Below, piece after piece: positions 1-14,789 of a DNA stretch of 64,000 bases. The notes beneath the pieces were generated by a model. The model searched no databases. It saw only the letters and a list, made by a program, of their open reading frames with translations, and was not told the DNA's origin. The stretch comes from Opisthorchis felineus (Eukaryota; Platyhelminthes; Trematoda; Opisthorchiida; Opisthorchiidae): NCBI GenBank assembly GCA_004794785.1, contig SJOL01007418.1, forward strand, positions 763,922 to 827,921, read 5' to 3'. The stretch's first letter is position 1, and each line of letters opens with the position of its first letter. The translations under genes were made by a program, and so were the position numbers.

Positions 1-3000
1 ATTAGTCTATTTAACTGACGATTCCCATTCACAGAATAGTAAACATTCTACACAACTCATTCAACACACTCGATATTAAACTGGAATTACTTAGTTCATG
101 TTACGAGAACAATTCAAAAGCTAGGTCGGACATTTGAAACATTGAATTTTTTGTCACATTTACGACGAAATTCCTTCCGAAGTTTTGCTAGAAAAGACCA
201 CAACAACTCTATCTTGGGCGCTTCTGGGTTGCAACGCAACCCTTCGGGAAGTTTTCAAAAGGCGGACAAACTTTCACTGACTTCAGCAAGTGCGTTCAGA
301 TGGGCTGTGATCTCACAGCAGTTCAACAAGTGATTAGGATGAATGAAGCAAACGGGACGGTGATATTCATATGCAATTCATCCCGTGAATCCATAAGCTT
401 CTGAGAATCCGTCATTATTTATGAGCGTATATGAATCTCATAAACCCCAAAGGTCAGACAAACGAAGATGCTATCTTTTACTAAACCCTAATTCAGAGAC
501 ACGAAATAATTCCAGTTCGTACCGATTGTCCTAAAAGAATCATTATCAGAGAGGGCAAAATCGGTGTTGACACTTTAATGCTTGCCGTACTACCTAATGG
601 CATCAGTTTTGGAATATGGAACAGGCCCCTTTCACAAGACTGTCGCATTACAACGCCGGTGCGTGTAGGTTCTCGGACGACAGGCGATTCAGAGTACGTG
701 TTGGAACTAACCGCTAGGCACTCGCTAGCGTACGTCCATTCAAGATGTCATTGGGTGAATTAGATTTCCGGAAAACTATCCAACCGACCTTCAGCTTAGG
801 TACTTTTTACTCTGATGTTTATGAGCCTAGGTGGATATTCACATAACGCTATCAGGATTCAGGATTCGAAAGAATCCTTCAGATAGCTATGTAAGGACAC
901 TATATGATCACCCCAGTACTTATCGTTGTCTGCATGTGCATCACAATTTTGAGACCGCACACCTGTTTACATTGTTAGAACCAACAAAGTGAAGTTTGGT
1001 TAATGTTTGTGCAGCTTGGGCGGAGTTCGAACAAACACAAGCATCTAACGAACTACACTCACTTTAAAATACATACAACTGTGTTTGCCTTAATCGAGGT
1101 GTAATTTCCTGATTTCTACGAATCTCTTCCCTTTCACGTGAACATTAAATTCATCCTCCGTCACATTAGGCACGAATTGGTACATAATTTCAGCCATTCA
1201 CTGGAATAAACAATAGGTTCGCTTCGGTCTCAGGTTAACCCCATCGCTGTTCCCAAAAGTGGGTTTGACTGTAAGAAAAACCTGGCTTTCGAACGTCTTT
1301 TCACCAAATAACGTTCACTTTTCCACCAAAAATGTAAACTCGTACTGACAACCTATTATCAGTGAGTCGGGATGGCGGCTTCTTAGGTTCCTTCCCCCCT
1401 CGTTGTGGACGAATTTAGCGTCTGTTGTTCAGAGGAAATATGTGAACTAATTAGAAGACAAAAAGTAAGCCGTTGTCTTGACATCCAATGTGTTCGTCCA
1501 GGTATTTCACTTAATGACTTTCTGTTGCAATGGTTGCTTGGCTGAAGTAACAAAAATCTAATAAACGTTTGTTAATCAACGCAGTACACGGCATGACGAC
1601 ACGAGTACTATGAGTAAGTCGATCAACCAGGGAACAGTGTGGTATTACTGCTGTTTTCAAAATTCATTCACCCAGATAATATTTTCCAAAGGTTTCTACC
1701 ATATAGATCGACCGATGTGGCTTGTCCAGACCAATATAAAGCTGCAAAAAGTTGTTGAAGCTAAATGATAATGACCAGCAACGAAAAACGTACGTACGGT
1801 CTATTTCCAAGGTCTTCATCCGCTATACATCAAGATGCGATTTCACACACTCTCAGGCTTATTCGTTCTTTGACGATTATTCAAGGCGTTGAGTTCAAAG
1901 TGTGTGGAAATGATGAATTATGCCGGCTGAATTGAACAAGTGTGAAAAACAACCACAGAGTTGAATGACCAAGTCAACAGTGAACTTCAGGTCATGTACG
2001 AAACAAGAGGTGCCTGGAAAAACAGTGATATGCACGAAGCAACAAGATTGTGCAAACAAATGTTTTTTTTCAACTGAAACGAAGCTACTGATAAACGGAA
2101 CCAAATTATTTCTGCTCAGCAAGCTACGGGGCAAATAATGAAACAAACAGAATTTTACTATAACGCCACTGCGTGAATCACTAAAAAGCGGCGAAAAAAG
2201 ACGCGGCAAAATTGTTAAACCATTGGATAGGATCTTTGATGGGATCATCGATGACATTTTGGCTAAAACAACCCGGCTTGTGCTATAGGGAGACAGCCAA
2301 CTCATTTTTAGGGACAGACAGCGTCCGAAATGCTCTTAATGTCACCATTTTCCCCCGCTACAAAGCGTTCAGAAAATACACATAAAGATTCGTACATCTC
2401 TTCAACGATCAGTGTGTAAGCTAAAAGGGCACGAAATGCTGTCAAGACCTGTTGGAACTGAGTGAACGCAACACGGCAGCTGTGATTTCTTCCTGTTCAT
2501 CGCCACGAAATAACATTCTTGTCTTAAAGCTCGTCCGAACTCTACTGCCTGCCGTTGCCAGGGTTATATATATATATATATTTCTTGTTTAAACCTGACC
2601 GCTGTGCCCAGAAACACTTCTTACGGACAGTGAAGCTCAACCGGTCGGCAAGTTTTGCAAACTAGAAAAGACCCTGGAGTATGTAACTTTTGAAAATTGT
2701 CTTCTGATCCTTGGATACCATGCAGCGCATATTGTGTAATTTACCGCCGGACAGAGAACTTTCGCACAATTAATTTCTTAGTTATGTGTTCATATTTATT
2801 GTGTTGCGAAGAGCCCGATGGTCACACCCAGGAAAAGGTAGTTTCACATATCTTTATCCTGATGATATGTAAACTATTCCTAACCTCATTCTACTCCCCA
2901 TTAGGAGAGCTTTTTGTCAGCTATAAACGGGGCTTTCCGCTATGCTTTGGGTGCTTCTAAACAGGTTTGTGCCTGCATCTATGTGCGGGACAATTAAGTG

Positions 3001-6000
3001 CCCTGGAGAGGAACGACGACAAGACACGGCGGACCATGTTCCAGTTTTTTCTTCCACAAATAAAAACTAACCAGTTCTCGGTAAATAGGAATCTCAATGA
3101 TTATTCACCTGCTTCATGAAAACTGATATTTATCTGCCACACAAGATTCTCGATTGTACCCCCAGAAAGTTGGAAATCCCCCTTCTCCTTCCATTACTGA
3201 ATGATTTTCAAACTAAGCTACCTGGGCCGCCCAGATCACACTCTTTATCGTCAATGGACATCAATTTCTCACTTTCATGGTTCCGCCAGACATGACTATC
3301 CAATGACTTGACTTCATGTCCATCAGGTGACAAAGCCTGCTCATGTCCGTGTTTCTCAGACTCAAATGACCGCGAAATACTTGTTAGCTACGTCTGACTC
3401 TCGAATGCGAATTTCGAAGCCTTGGTTGCACTCGAGGTACTTACTACCTGGCTATTTACTCTCCTCGGCAAATTCTGGAACGAAGTTCATAGCATATCCC
3501 CGATTTTCTTGGCATCATGAGTTGATGATTGTCAAGGAGATTATCACCAAAAGTTATTTTACTATACAAGCTTCACTAGAATGCATCTATTGTTTATTCC
3601 AGAATCTTTGTGAGTTGAGTTAATGTCTCTTTCAATCGATAATAATAAGGACTCGGATGCCATCATTCATCTGACTCAAAAGAATTATCATTTCAGTCGT
3701 GTCAGTCAGTACATGCTAATCAAAATCTCAAACACTTCAACCGTGACCACGGAATATCACTTGTCGAATCTTTCAGTCGGGCATGTCAACCACATCTAAG
3801 ATGGTGTTATTGCCTGGGTCCACGGAGTGGCTTTATCAGCACTTCGCACCCTCTCAGCACGAAACAAGATATATTGACAGTCCTGTGCGCACAAAATCAA
3901 CTCGATCATAAAGTCGGTAAACAGCTGCCTTGAGCGATGATTGTTGAAAGATCGAATGTCCTGAGTCGAGTAGGGACAGAAAAACTTAGATACTGTCCAC
4001 TACGAGCGTTTGTACTTTTGTAAACTTGACCTGCCAGTACACTCGCATGGGTCAGGACCGCAGTTTGACCGGTCTGTCACCTTCGGGGGACGCAGCAAAA
4101 ACCAGCTCCGAATGAACTGATATGTGTGGATCGGTAAGCTGACTATTCGCAACATACCACTCTCCTGCCCAGTTGTGATAATCAGTGTCGATAATCAGGT
4201 TTGCAGCATAATGTAAGCATTGCTAACTCGCTCATTCGTGAAGCTGAGTTTTCTTTAATTTCAGATAACAGCGCATCAGGCGTATACAAACGAGCACTAT
4301 CGTGGCTACCACACTCGTTCAGGAAAGGCTCAGAGTGGCAGTACTGAAGAAGTTAGGAGAGATTAAGCTTTTAAGCCCAGTTGTTCGCGCATCCGATTCA
4401 CCTTGTTTCGGAGTGAATCACGCATCCCCTATCACTGATGGTGTTGTGTCTTCATTGGAGAATAAAAGAATTTGCACAAATAAACACCATACCAACACGT
4501 ATATTGTGGTGTTCAGACCGGTAGGTAAGATAGAACTTGCAGTCACAGGGTGCTGGTTTGGGGGGAAGTGAGAAGCTTAAGAGTATTGCTCAGTTACTGA
4601 TAAGCTGGCGTGTATATCTACGTGTGTGGCCTCTGAATAGTTCCATCCGTAATCCCGAACAAGCATGAGAGTGAAATGCCGACACATGAAGTTGCACATC
4701 TCAGTTAACCAAAAAAATAGCTTGTGCTTGTCCCGTCGATGTCCTGAACTTAGCGACCCATACTCATTTTTCTAGTCCATGTGAAAAAATGAGTGTACAA
4801 GGACTCAACGGTCTGTGACTCAAAAGCGGATTCCGGAACAGGAATGGGGAAGTGTCAGTTAGGATGTGATTCAGCACCTACCCAGAGTACTGCGAGGTGT
4901 GTGTACGTTTTGGAATGAAACGACCTAACAATCTGTTAAAAGGCACAGTATAGACCTGCAACTTAGGTTGTTCTCATAAATTCGTTGCTCCTTCTTGATG
5001 TTTAGGCTCCAGATCTACTGCATAACATGTATGTCTGCCTTAGGATTTGGATTTGTCAAGTGTTGACCAAAAACTATGTTGTACCACATATCAAGTTACA
5101 GTGAAAAACATGAAACTTTCCACTATTTTGTAGTAGGGTGCATTGTTCACGCTTGTGTCTTTCCACATTTTATTCCATCCAGAAGTTGTACAGCAAGAAT
5201 GCTCTGTTTCTTGAGACGGGACATGGAAGGAATATGACATCGCATTTTGGTTTTGAACACCGACGTGTTGCCTTCGATGATGATGTCGATGATGTTGTAA
5301 TGGAATATCGACCGACCACGGCAGATTTATTCGCTTCATGGTACTCCCCTTCTTAACACAACTTGCAAATGGCCGAAGCCACTCTAAACATCGGGTTAGT
5401 TCAGGAAAATGGTTCGTAACTCGGACAGCAAATGTCACTGTCGATAGTCAGAATTTTCGGTCGAAATCCTAATCAAGTGGTCAATATAAAGCTAGTAGAA
5501 TCACTAAGACCACGAAACTCAAAGGGAAGGGTTAAATTTAGGGACAAGTTTGGTTGTCGGAAAAAAACCTCAGGTCCTGCAATAGAAAACGTTTCATGTG
5601 CGTTACGGATGTCTGCGGGCGATAAAATGCTTGCACGGAAAGGCCTGAATAATTTTTGCTTCCTGTTTTTGTGGCAGGGTAACCATTTGTCCTTCTATTT
5701 GCAGCAGGTTCAACAACGAGCCTAATCCTTACCAACCCAATTAGACTGAAGCAGCCGTTGGCTGTATAAATAAAACTTGAATTGGCTGATTGGGGAATCA
5801 TGTAATGGGAAGCTTTATTCTGACGAGATACGTGGACAAGCCGAACACTTACCAGCAAGTTTTCGACGGGAACTGGAGGAAACTAGGGTGAGGTTTCTTG
5901 TGTTCTGCTTGACTGGTTTGTCTCACGTTATCCTGATTGTCGAAATTTGCTATCGTCTTTGAGTTATGTGGAATCGGTCAACAAACCGAACGTTTCGACT

Positions 6001-6299
6001 TTGTGCTTCGCCGGAAAAATCTGTTGAATATTCAGGTAGGGAAACCCGTCGAATTTCAAAACCGTACTACTCTGTGAGAGGCTTCGAATTTAGTTGATTG
6101 AACAAAACGAGATCGGAGATGTTTCACGGTCCTAGAGATCGGGTGCAGCAAAGTGTCAAACATGACTTTGTTCAGAACAGTTTGAGATGCGCACACAAGT
6201 GCACTGTCACGTCGCATTGCGTAGACGAAGGCCCGTATCCCTTCACGGCGGGAAGTACCAATTATTGTTGGTTTCTCTCCACTAATTGCTCCTGAGTGG
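1..6299. other. Gene-poor stretch, nothing recognised
   Basis: No reading frame here is both long and recognisable. The longest open frames (about 100-136 codons) overlap one another on opposite strands and show no family motif. A 57-codon ATG frame at 1965-2138 (+) is Cys-containing but has no supporting context. A TA microsatellite lies at about 2565-2580. I see no splice-consistent exon series, no tRNA and no TE domain. It could be intergenic DNA or a far 5' intron of the downstream gene. Confidence 0.6.
2565..2580. repeat. (TA)n microsatellite
   Basis: A short uninterrupted TA dinucleotide run, read directly from the sequence. Confidence 0.9.
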
Positions 6300-6890
6300 G
6301 CCGTTTCAGGATCGGGGGAATGAGTGCTGACAAACACGCATGCGCACATTCGTGCACACATACACACACATACAAAGCACTGCACGCAGACCCCAGTTGA
6401 CGATTTCTGTCTATCATTTTGGGCAGGTGTAACAAAACCAGGCTGAAAACTCCTTTGCAGACGTCCGCGTGGATCTCTTCACACAGGAAAAATAACCCAA
6501 ATTGACAGGGAACATTTGCAACGTTTCAGTACGATCCTACTTACAAAACTACTGCATTGTAGAGAATAGACGAAAGTCGGTGTCAATCTGTGTACCTCAC
6601 TCGGTTTGAGGAGGCCCCCCATGGTGACATCAGGTTGCCTAATTCGGTGCAGCCGCGGGGCAGTGGATGATGCAAATCGTTGTTTGATTGACTGTTTGTC
6701 CACTGAACCATCAGGACAAGAACAAATCACCGCCTGTGATGGGTGTGCATCGATGCGTGGACTGTTATGCAACATTTTCGTCAGGTGTTCAAACAGACAT
6801 AGCGATGGATCCAGTCCACCGAGTGGTGCGAATTCCCCCCCCCCCCAAGCCTAACCACTCCCCGTCGACCTCCTAAACAAAACACGTCGT
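6300..6890. other. GC-rich low-complexity block
   Basis: This block is visibly richer in G+C than its flanks. It contains a CA-rich stretch near 6350-6385 and a C homopolymer at about 6835-6846. Several overlapping short frames are open on both strands, as expected of GC-rich DNA lacking TAA/TAG, and none resembles a known family. It may be a promoter, an untranslated exon or an enhancer. That is inference from composition only. Confidence 0.3.
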
Positions 6891-9800
6891 CATTGTGATT
6901 CTACCCAGACTGGGTGCCACAGTTCAGATCATATGAGAGATGGACAGCCTGCACGGATCCACGAAGAGAGTGGAGGTGGATGACAGACAACGATCAGTTT
7001 TAGATATGCCACATTTGTTAGATGGTACTAGTTATGAAGGTAACAATGGAGTCTGAAAGACACAGCACACTAAGCAACACTTCTTACTTACTTAAGGATG
7101 GTGCTATTTCAGCTATCTGTTTAAAGTCTGTCTAACGGCAATCATCAGGCCGGATAATATCTGACTTGACTAACTAAAATGCTACCGTTTGAAATTATCG
7201 CGTGACGTAGTCGTGGTATTTCGGGCAGATCTAGTGAAACCCGACGATGGGTTTATCTGAGTGTCAAACTCATGAGTAATAGTGTTTCTCTCTGAACATG
7301 AGACGACGACTGCTAATTAAGATAGCTATGTGGCTCCATACTGATTCTCCCCTGGAATTAGTGAATTCTACTGACAGAATTACTTTACACTAGATAAACT
7401 GTTTATTTTCATTTGAACCATGTGAAGAGCACGGTCGCGTTAGAGTGCCCAAACGTGGGCAAACTCTGTCCAGACATCATGGCTAGCCAGTCTTTTGAGA
7501 CGTTAGTTTGCCACCACAACTGGTGATTGTTGCGATGGTCGGTTAGCTAAATTCCGGGGGTGGGGTGTAGTTAAGTTTACGGTACTAGATACCAAGACAC
7601 AGTTAAATAATACGCACTGGTGCAAAACGCGCGAGTGCTCGCAGGAATCAGTTGGCAACAGAAATGCATGAGCGGTAAGGGCCGATCCTGTTCATGCTTG
7701 AAACATTCGGCAATGGAGTTTTTCGGTAAGGTATAAATTTCAGTTTTCTGTAGTAATTTTCATAAACTGCTGAGGGTCAAATCAGTTTTGTTTGACAGCT
7801 GTAACCAGAATTGGGGGAGAGAAAATATCCCTATTCCTGATTTGGAGGCAACATTTCTCTCAGGCTCAACCTGAACTGGGCTGTCCAGTCTCAGCGCAGC
7901 AACGTGTCTAAATAAGGTGATCAAACTTTTTTTTCTTGCACACTGAGAAAGAAATCCGTCAACCGAGTTAAGGCTTTCGTAAAAATGATAGTGCAGGTCA
8001 TAGTGACCGACATGTTTATCGGGACCGAAACTTCAGGAATGTCAGCAGCACTCAAATTAATTCCAGTTTAGCTCCGCTTTTTCTACTGTCAACACCAGCG
8101 AACATTCGAAGATGGCGTAGCTCTTGAAGCTGATGACTTTCGGGACAGCACTCTGTAACTTAAGCAGTTTTACTACCACCCGAACAAACGCCGCAAGTGG
8201 TAAGGTTTTATTCGACAACCGACACAAACATGTGACCTGCATTGTTAGACAGGTGCCGTTAGTGTCTGTTGCTGTGTGCATGTGCGCATCGACCTGACGA
8301 CAACTAGAACACCTGATGCTTCTGGTTTTTATCTGCATCATCCCCACCACCACCAGCAGCACAACCCGAAAACGGCTTCCAAGGTTGACCACTCCTAACT
8401 ATCCGTCACTAGGATGCACACACATTCAGGGCACTAGCAGCAGGATCTTGGCAAATAGACAAATGCCGCGAAAAGTGGAGTGCGTAGACGACTTATGGGG
8501 GACATAAAACCACAATGACCTGAACCGATAGTGGTGGTTGTTGACCGAGTCTCCGTGGCTTGGAATACGCCAAGTCCATCTTGTTTATAGGTCACTTGTC
8601 ATCACTGGTCGACATAACTTGCTCGTCTGTCGAATCACTTGGTGATCCACGCGTGTAGAGAATGTGTGCCTGTTGAGTTTGTAGTTGCAGCTCCATACAT
8701 AACCTATGAGGACAACAATGGGCGAAATGTTGGCCTGGTATTCTCGACAGTGCATATGTGTCATTGGTGGGGTGATGATATTGCACCCATAACGCACTGG
8801 TCTGCTTGTACAGGTGGAACATTTTGTCGTTCAATGCGTGACGCAAATGCACACCCATACAAACACAAAGTTATTGGCTGTCTCTACTTAGCACCCTTCA
8901 ACAATACCAGACCCATTGGTGACCCCAAGCTTACAAGAAAACGAATACCGTGTTACATTGTGAGAGAAATCATTGTCGAATCGCACCAGCACTGGTGCAA
9001 ACAGGCTAATGTTGACATTTGTATTCGGCCAAATTGATGGCGATAACATGCGATTGTCGATGTGTTTAAATAAGATTATGCAAAAATAGCACACGGCGCA
9101 TCCGAATAGAGCAGACTGATTGAAAATTTCCTGAGGGGCTTGCTAGTCTTATGAATAATTGTGCGAGGATATGTACGCACGGCAGTTCACATTGGAAGTC
9201 ATTCTTCTGCTTTGTCGCGACAGGCAGTTCTGAGTTGTTTTCATAGCCTAAATCACCAAAATTTTACCTTAACAATCACAAGTTGGTAGTGAGTTCCAGT
9301 AGCTCGAGAAGCGGGCTTGATAATTGGTCATATGTTCAAACAGTCCTCACAAGCATGGTATGAAAACCACTAAAGAAAGAAGAGATGATTAGCCTTTTTT
9401 TGCGTTGATCTATATTTCAGAGGGTTATCAGAACTGTAGCCGGAATGCGGTTCTTAGGGGAACTCTTTCAAACAGTTCCAGAAACTCTTGATTTGTGAGT
9501 TGTTTCCTCTTGGCTTACAGGAACCATGTCACAAGCTTTCTTTCTCAGAGTAATGCGATCTTAAGTAAATAATTCGGCCGTCTGATACTGTAGCTTTCTG
9601 TGATTGAAGGCGAACCATTAAAACAGCCTTCATCTTCTACCATCCAAAACATTAGGACCTGGCGGTGCTTGCCTAGCTAAACTTAAATAACAGACGTTGA
9701 ACATTAAAGGTTATCACCAAGACGTGTAACAATGGGAACGAAGATACTCACTTGGGAAGCATTAGGTTATCATGTGTCTCTTCATCTCACCCTTCTGTTG

Positions 9801-12800
9801 TGAAGATTTCAACCAGTCATTCAAACGCAACTTGCTCAACTGACTAGTGACATGTGTGTATCCACACCTAAATTGTTGGCCAGGTCAGGTACGTCCAGCC
9901 AAACCTACTCTGTCCATGTGGTGGGTTGAGATGTCTTCTGCGTCTATGATGAAGCCTTTTCAGTGACCGTCAACTGCTGAAACTTGACGGTCCCACTGAG
10001 GTGTCTTTTCTTAGGCAGTGAATCATCCAACGTACAAGCCAGAAAATTTATCTCCTTGTTAGTGTAGCTGAGTAATGATGTTCGCTCATTTATGTGTAGA
10101 CAAATTGTTTTCTCAGTGTGAATTTTCCTCTTTGAGGAGGATTTTTTCCCGAGGCAAAGACGAGTGATCATAATTCCTTTACATGGTACTTGGCATAAGG
10201 ATAATCCAAGCTCTGGAAAGAGTTTTGTCGGCGTTATGAGTGGTGCCATATCATCGGGTGGACGAAGTCTTCTATTCTTTACGACTATTATTCTGTATAA
10301 GTAAACGTTTGCAAAGCAAGTTTGTTCTTACTTTAGGCCCAAGTGCTGCCCAACCAGATGTTTCATCTTCGAACACGGGATTTCGGCTGGGGTTCTCAAG
10401 ACCTTTAGCTAGGCCATCATCGAGTTTCGCAAACCGTTTTATCTGATGTGGAAGATAAAACACTCCCGAATCTATTCTGTAATATTTCCTATATACAAGA
10501 AATATGACGGAGGTTTACGTGTTCACTGTAGGGGGTTAATCTTAGGAAATATCAGAGCTAGAAGGCTATTTAGGCCATTGGTTTTTCTTGCTTTATTTCG
10601 TTGCTTTCAACATCGTACGTGAAGTTGCACAAGACTGTCCTTCAATCCTCAGATTTGATTTTGCACGCATCAAACTCCTAAGCTTTCGCGTAGTGTGCTG
10701 AGAGGGCTAGACTCCATCAAGGTCAGTTCAGTGATCTCATCAGTAACTGCTTCTGAGCCGTACTAGATATGCACAATCACAAAACATCAAACTGATGATA
10801 CCGGAAGGCCATATTTGAAGTGTTCTTGATCGTGGTCCGTCCCCACTGATGAAACACACTTCTGTGCAAGCAGCCTTCGAGTCAACTGAAGAATAGTTTA
10901 CCAATCCTCTTTATCGTCTGAGAAAACATGTGCCAACAGGAATGCCAGAAGATGAAAGGCGTGCAGTACAGCAGGATGTACATCGTAGAAATTGTTGCCA
11001 CATGGGCTCTTGCATTTGGGTGGAATATCGAGAAAAACAGGAGGCTATCGTAAACGCTGCGCGGTAATGCGGAATGGATTTTTTGCTGGAGTCTATGGAG
11101 GACCAAACCACCGGTGTCTCGAATACAAGTCATTCGTTTTGGTTTGAGGGTCAGACGTTTCCAGCGAAAGTTTGGCGGTCGTATGCTCGTGAAACACACG
11201 AAAGCGATAAGCCATCGTGGATGAATTGAGCCCGCATGAATCACAGAGCCATGTCAACAGAAGGTCATACTTTGGGGAATTACGAGTAGAGGAACTTGTG
11301 TTCAGTGATGATATAAAACGGGACGTGGACTGTACAAAAAAACAAGACTTCAGATTGGCCCTCATTGCTTCAGTTTTTTGTTTTCCGGTAGACCAGCTTC
11401 GACTGATAAGAAATAAAATAATCGTCACTGCATAATGTATGCAGACTACAGGAAACATTCGAGTTCCTCTAAACCACTCCAAGAGTGCATCCCATAAACA
11501 GACGAATATGCTCACTAGACTTCTCTTCCCTTTTGGAAACCGCTGAGCTTATCTCGTACTTTATGACTAGTTGCAACATTACTTCACCTATTCCACTCGT
11601 TAGGTCCTAAGGAATACCTTTATACTTTTAACACATTTTTCTTTAGTAACAGACAATGAGGTTGAGCTGCAATTTACTGTCCACCTGGTCCCAGTTCGTA
11701 TGCGAATATTAAAAAACCCACTACAGAACAGTTGCCATTTCACAAAAAGATATTCCGGTGATATTATTATTATTATTTGAATTCCACACTAGCATCTTAA
11801 CTCGCTTGTCCCTGCAGCTAATCGAGGAAGTGTAGTCGAATAACAGCTTCCAGGTCCTTGGTGTTGCATTGGCTAGAGGCCAAAAGACTTCATTCCATAG
11901 AAGTGTGTGAGAAACCTACATGAAATGGTCACTCCAGAAGTTCCATAGCATTGTAGCAACTCTTCGACGAAGAACTTCTAGCAACTTTATGAGTGTTGCC
12001 TTCCACCTAAGCCTGAGCCTAGTTAAGACCCGAGATTACGTGCACATTGAATTGTGTCATTCCACCGGAAGATTCTAGCAGAATCGTGTCTAGTGTCTTT
12101 GGTTTGGTTCGTCTAAATGGTCACTTACAATATGCCTATGCTGGATATTGTGTCCTCGCAAATATTTCTACATCCATTATTAAACAGGAGAATTTAGCTG
12201 ATGATACGGTGTCAAGGTCTAAAGGAAAATAAATCTAAGGAAACTAATTAAGAACAACTCAGTTAATAAGTTCACTATTCATTACTAACGCGTTTTGAAC
12301 AGTCTGGTTTACACTCAAACTGGGCAAAATAAGTGTAGGTTCCATAGGAAGAATACGGTCTTCTCTGTTCAATCGGCAGTCGACTTTGCCGTTTTTCTTC
12401 TCTTGCGAGCCCCCGAAGTTTGCAGGTGTATGCTAATACGGCAGTAGTGCAGTTCAAATGTAGTCCTAGCCAAGTGCTTTTTTCTTGTGGCCTTTTACGG
12501 AGTTTCATAGCAGGGGGAACTGCTTGCAGGAACCCGAAATCGGAGACGTACAGAATGATTATTCATTACAGAGGGCCATTATTTGTTTCACATGATGAAC
12601 TAGAGAACAACGAGTCTTAGATCACCTTGAGTGGTAGAAAGAGTATATGACTGATTTACAATGTTGTTTGTTTCACCTTACACGCTACCCAGGACGTAGG
12701 AATTTCGTCTGCGGTTTCTTCACTGCCTTGGTCACTGCTATGAACGAGGAGTACCGTTGCTCACTCATTCATTCGGACAAGTTATTATCACATTATGCTC

Positions 12801-13900
12801 GGTGGCCTTGCTGTGTCCTGTCTAGATGTGTATGGTGATTGGGAACAGTATATCCACATTGCAACAACATCACAGTCATCCCCAAGTTAGGCCTGCCCCG
12901 ACCAGGCGCCATTCCGAAAGAGAATACACACAGATGTTTCCCCGTGCCCTTGCACAAAACTGCAGTTTGCGACGTCACTTCAGGATAAAGCTGCTAATTT
13001 GCTACATATAACAGAATGAGGCGATTCCAGAGCCGTCAGCGGGTGTCTCGTGAGATTCAAACACTACAATCTTCAACGTAAGTGTTTACTGAAAAAACTG
13101 GCTGAAACTTTCATGGGCTAAATATCTTATTTTGTGGTTTTAGGTTACAAAATAAACCAATCTAACTTTTGAACGGCACTAAGCAAGATTTTGAACTGGA
13201 GAGCGGGAGAAGTTCTGACACCAACGTCTCCGACAAGAATCATAGGTAGCAGGTTTTCTGAAGTGTTGACGTTTGACGTAGACTTGCCATTAAATATACT
13301 ATAAACAAAATGTGATCTGGATACCAACGATTGATACTCCTTTAAACATCAAACTGCTCTGTCTGAATGAATGTGGTATGCTTGCGACTCATCACGCCAA
13401 GCAGGACAAGAATGGACACTTTGACCAACCTTGGGTATTTGGATGTATATCCCAAAAAAATTCCGAAGGAGAATCCTGCACTTAGGGGTAATTATATTCG
13501 GGAATGCATCGAGAGATTGGTAGCTTAGATGCGTCTACTCATTATTGATCAGGTGACTTGACCTTTTCGTCAGCGGCTGAGGAGACGTCATCAGCAGCAG
13601 TGTATTGATTATGTCTCCCCTACTGACGAAGAAACGTTTGCAAGATCGGCGGACGGATTAACAACCCGTTTCCTGGATTGCTTCCATTTTTTTGGAGGAA
13701 ATACTGTACCATTATCTCGCTCAAATATCAAAGGTGTGCGGAAACTCAACATAGCGGTATGAGTTACACGTATTTGAGTTCAAAGTGAACTTACTTGAAA
13801 GGGCCAGTTAGGGGCATTCTAGATAGTAAATTTTGTCCACCTGATAGCATGCCTCCTGGACCGTGTCATTAGCCAACCCCATTTTTTCGTGCAAATGACA
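6891..13900. other. Gene-poor stretch, nothing firm recognised
   Basis: I find no exon series, RNA gene or clear TE domain. A frame at 8639-9037 (+, 132 codons) is long for the region but matches no family I know. Two overlapping minus-strand frames at 10882-11515 include hydrophobic runs but no diagnostic receptor motif. A short ATT trinucleotide run sits at about 11762-11777. Confidence 0.55.
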
Positions 13901-13904
13901 ACTT

Positions 13905-14040
13905 TATTTAAAGAGATTTCATCCTGGAAGTGAAATCAATATACGCTGGAGGTCCGAGATGCACTTTACAGCTGTCTGATCCTTGTTGGGAATCAGTGGC
14001 AGTGCACATCTCACGATCTCCCGGCGATATCCCTGCTAAT
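13905..14040 (-). repeat. tRNA-derived SINE copy A (partial)
   Basis: Read on the minus strand, this segment aligns by eye with the body of the plus-strand copies at 18.0 and 19.9 kb. It shares the 'acagctgt' motif, the central segment around 'gatgcactttacagctgt' and the 'ggatgaaatctc' tail. The tRNA-like head is not clearly preserved. It is the most diverged of the four copies in the window. Confidence 0.5.
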
Positions 14041-14789
14041 AGTTGAAGATAGTACTACTTACCGCTGTAGGTGTCTTACATGTTTCAGGTGTAAGCTGTT
14101 GTGTGATAATGAGGTGCAAGTGAGGATATTGCTAAATTTGTGTTTTCCTTAAGTCGTTGATTTACTGCGAGTAGAAGGGTGGTATCCTACGAGAAGACCA
14201 CTTGATAACGTATACTATCCAGAAGACGGTCCACATTTTCCTGTTTCTAGTTACGGAAGAAAAGCGTGTCTGTTAATTTTCCGACGTGCCATGTAAACGT
14301 GGCGAGACTTGCTCGGCATGCTCGGTGTTAGCGAATTGGTTCACAGATTTTGCAGTCAAACTTGTTTTGCAATAGTACCTGTATTACCAGAAACCCCATC
14401 AAAAAATGTGTATCGATTCGTCACAGTGATCACCCTTATTTGTTCATTCCTTATCTCTGTTCGTAAACCTACTTTCCGAAACTTCAGCCGTTGGCTAATA
14501 TCCTGTGCTGTTACATGTGGCCCTGTCATGTTGGTCGCTTTTCGCCCATTCGGCGCTCCGACACTTCGTCTGTACAGCTGAGGCATGTTATCTCTACAAT
14601 CACGGCAGAAGTCCCCACAAAAGTGGGTGGACTCAACAGCCCAGTCTTTGGTTCTGAACCGGGTTCTAAATTCGGCTTCACATCACTCAGTTCTCAGAAG
14701 CCAATGGTTATACGACTGCTATTCATGGAAATCTATTGGAAGCCCAACCGAATGATCCCATGTATTGTTTCTTTGGCCAAATGCGTGTA

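Noticed and set aside
1965..2138. 57-codon Cys-containing ATG frame
   Set aside because: Short, with no signal peptide, splice context or recognisable cysteine framework. The opposite strand is open for 136 codons over the same bases.
8639..9037. 132-codon open frame
   Set aside because: No family motif, no splice support, and 70-88-codon frames are open on the other strand.
10882..11515. Two overlapping minus frames with hydrophobic runs, considered as a receptor pseudogene
   Set aside because: Only one or two hydrophobic runs, with no DRY or NPxxY-like motif and no consistent frame.
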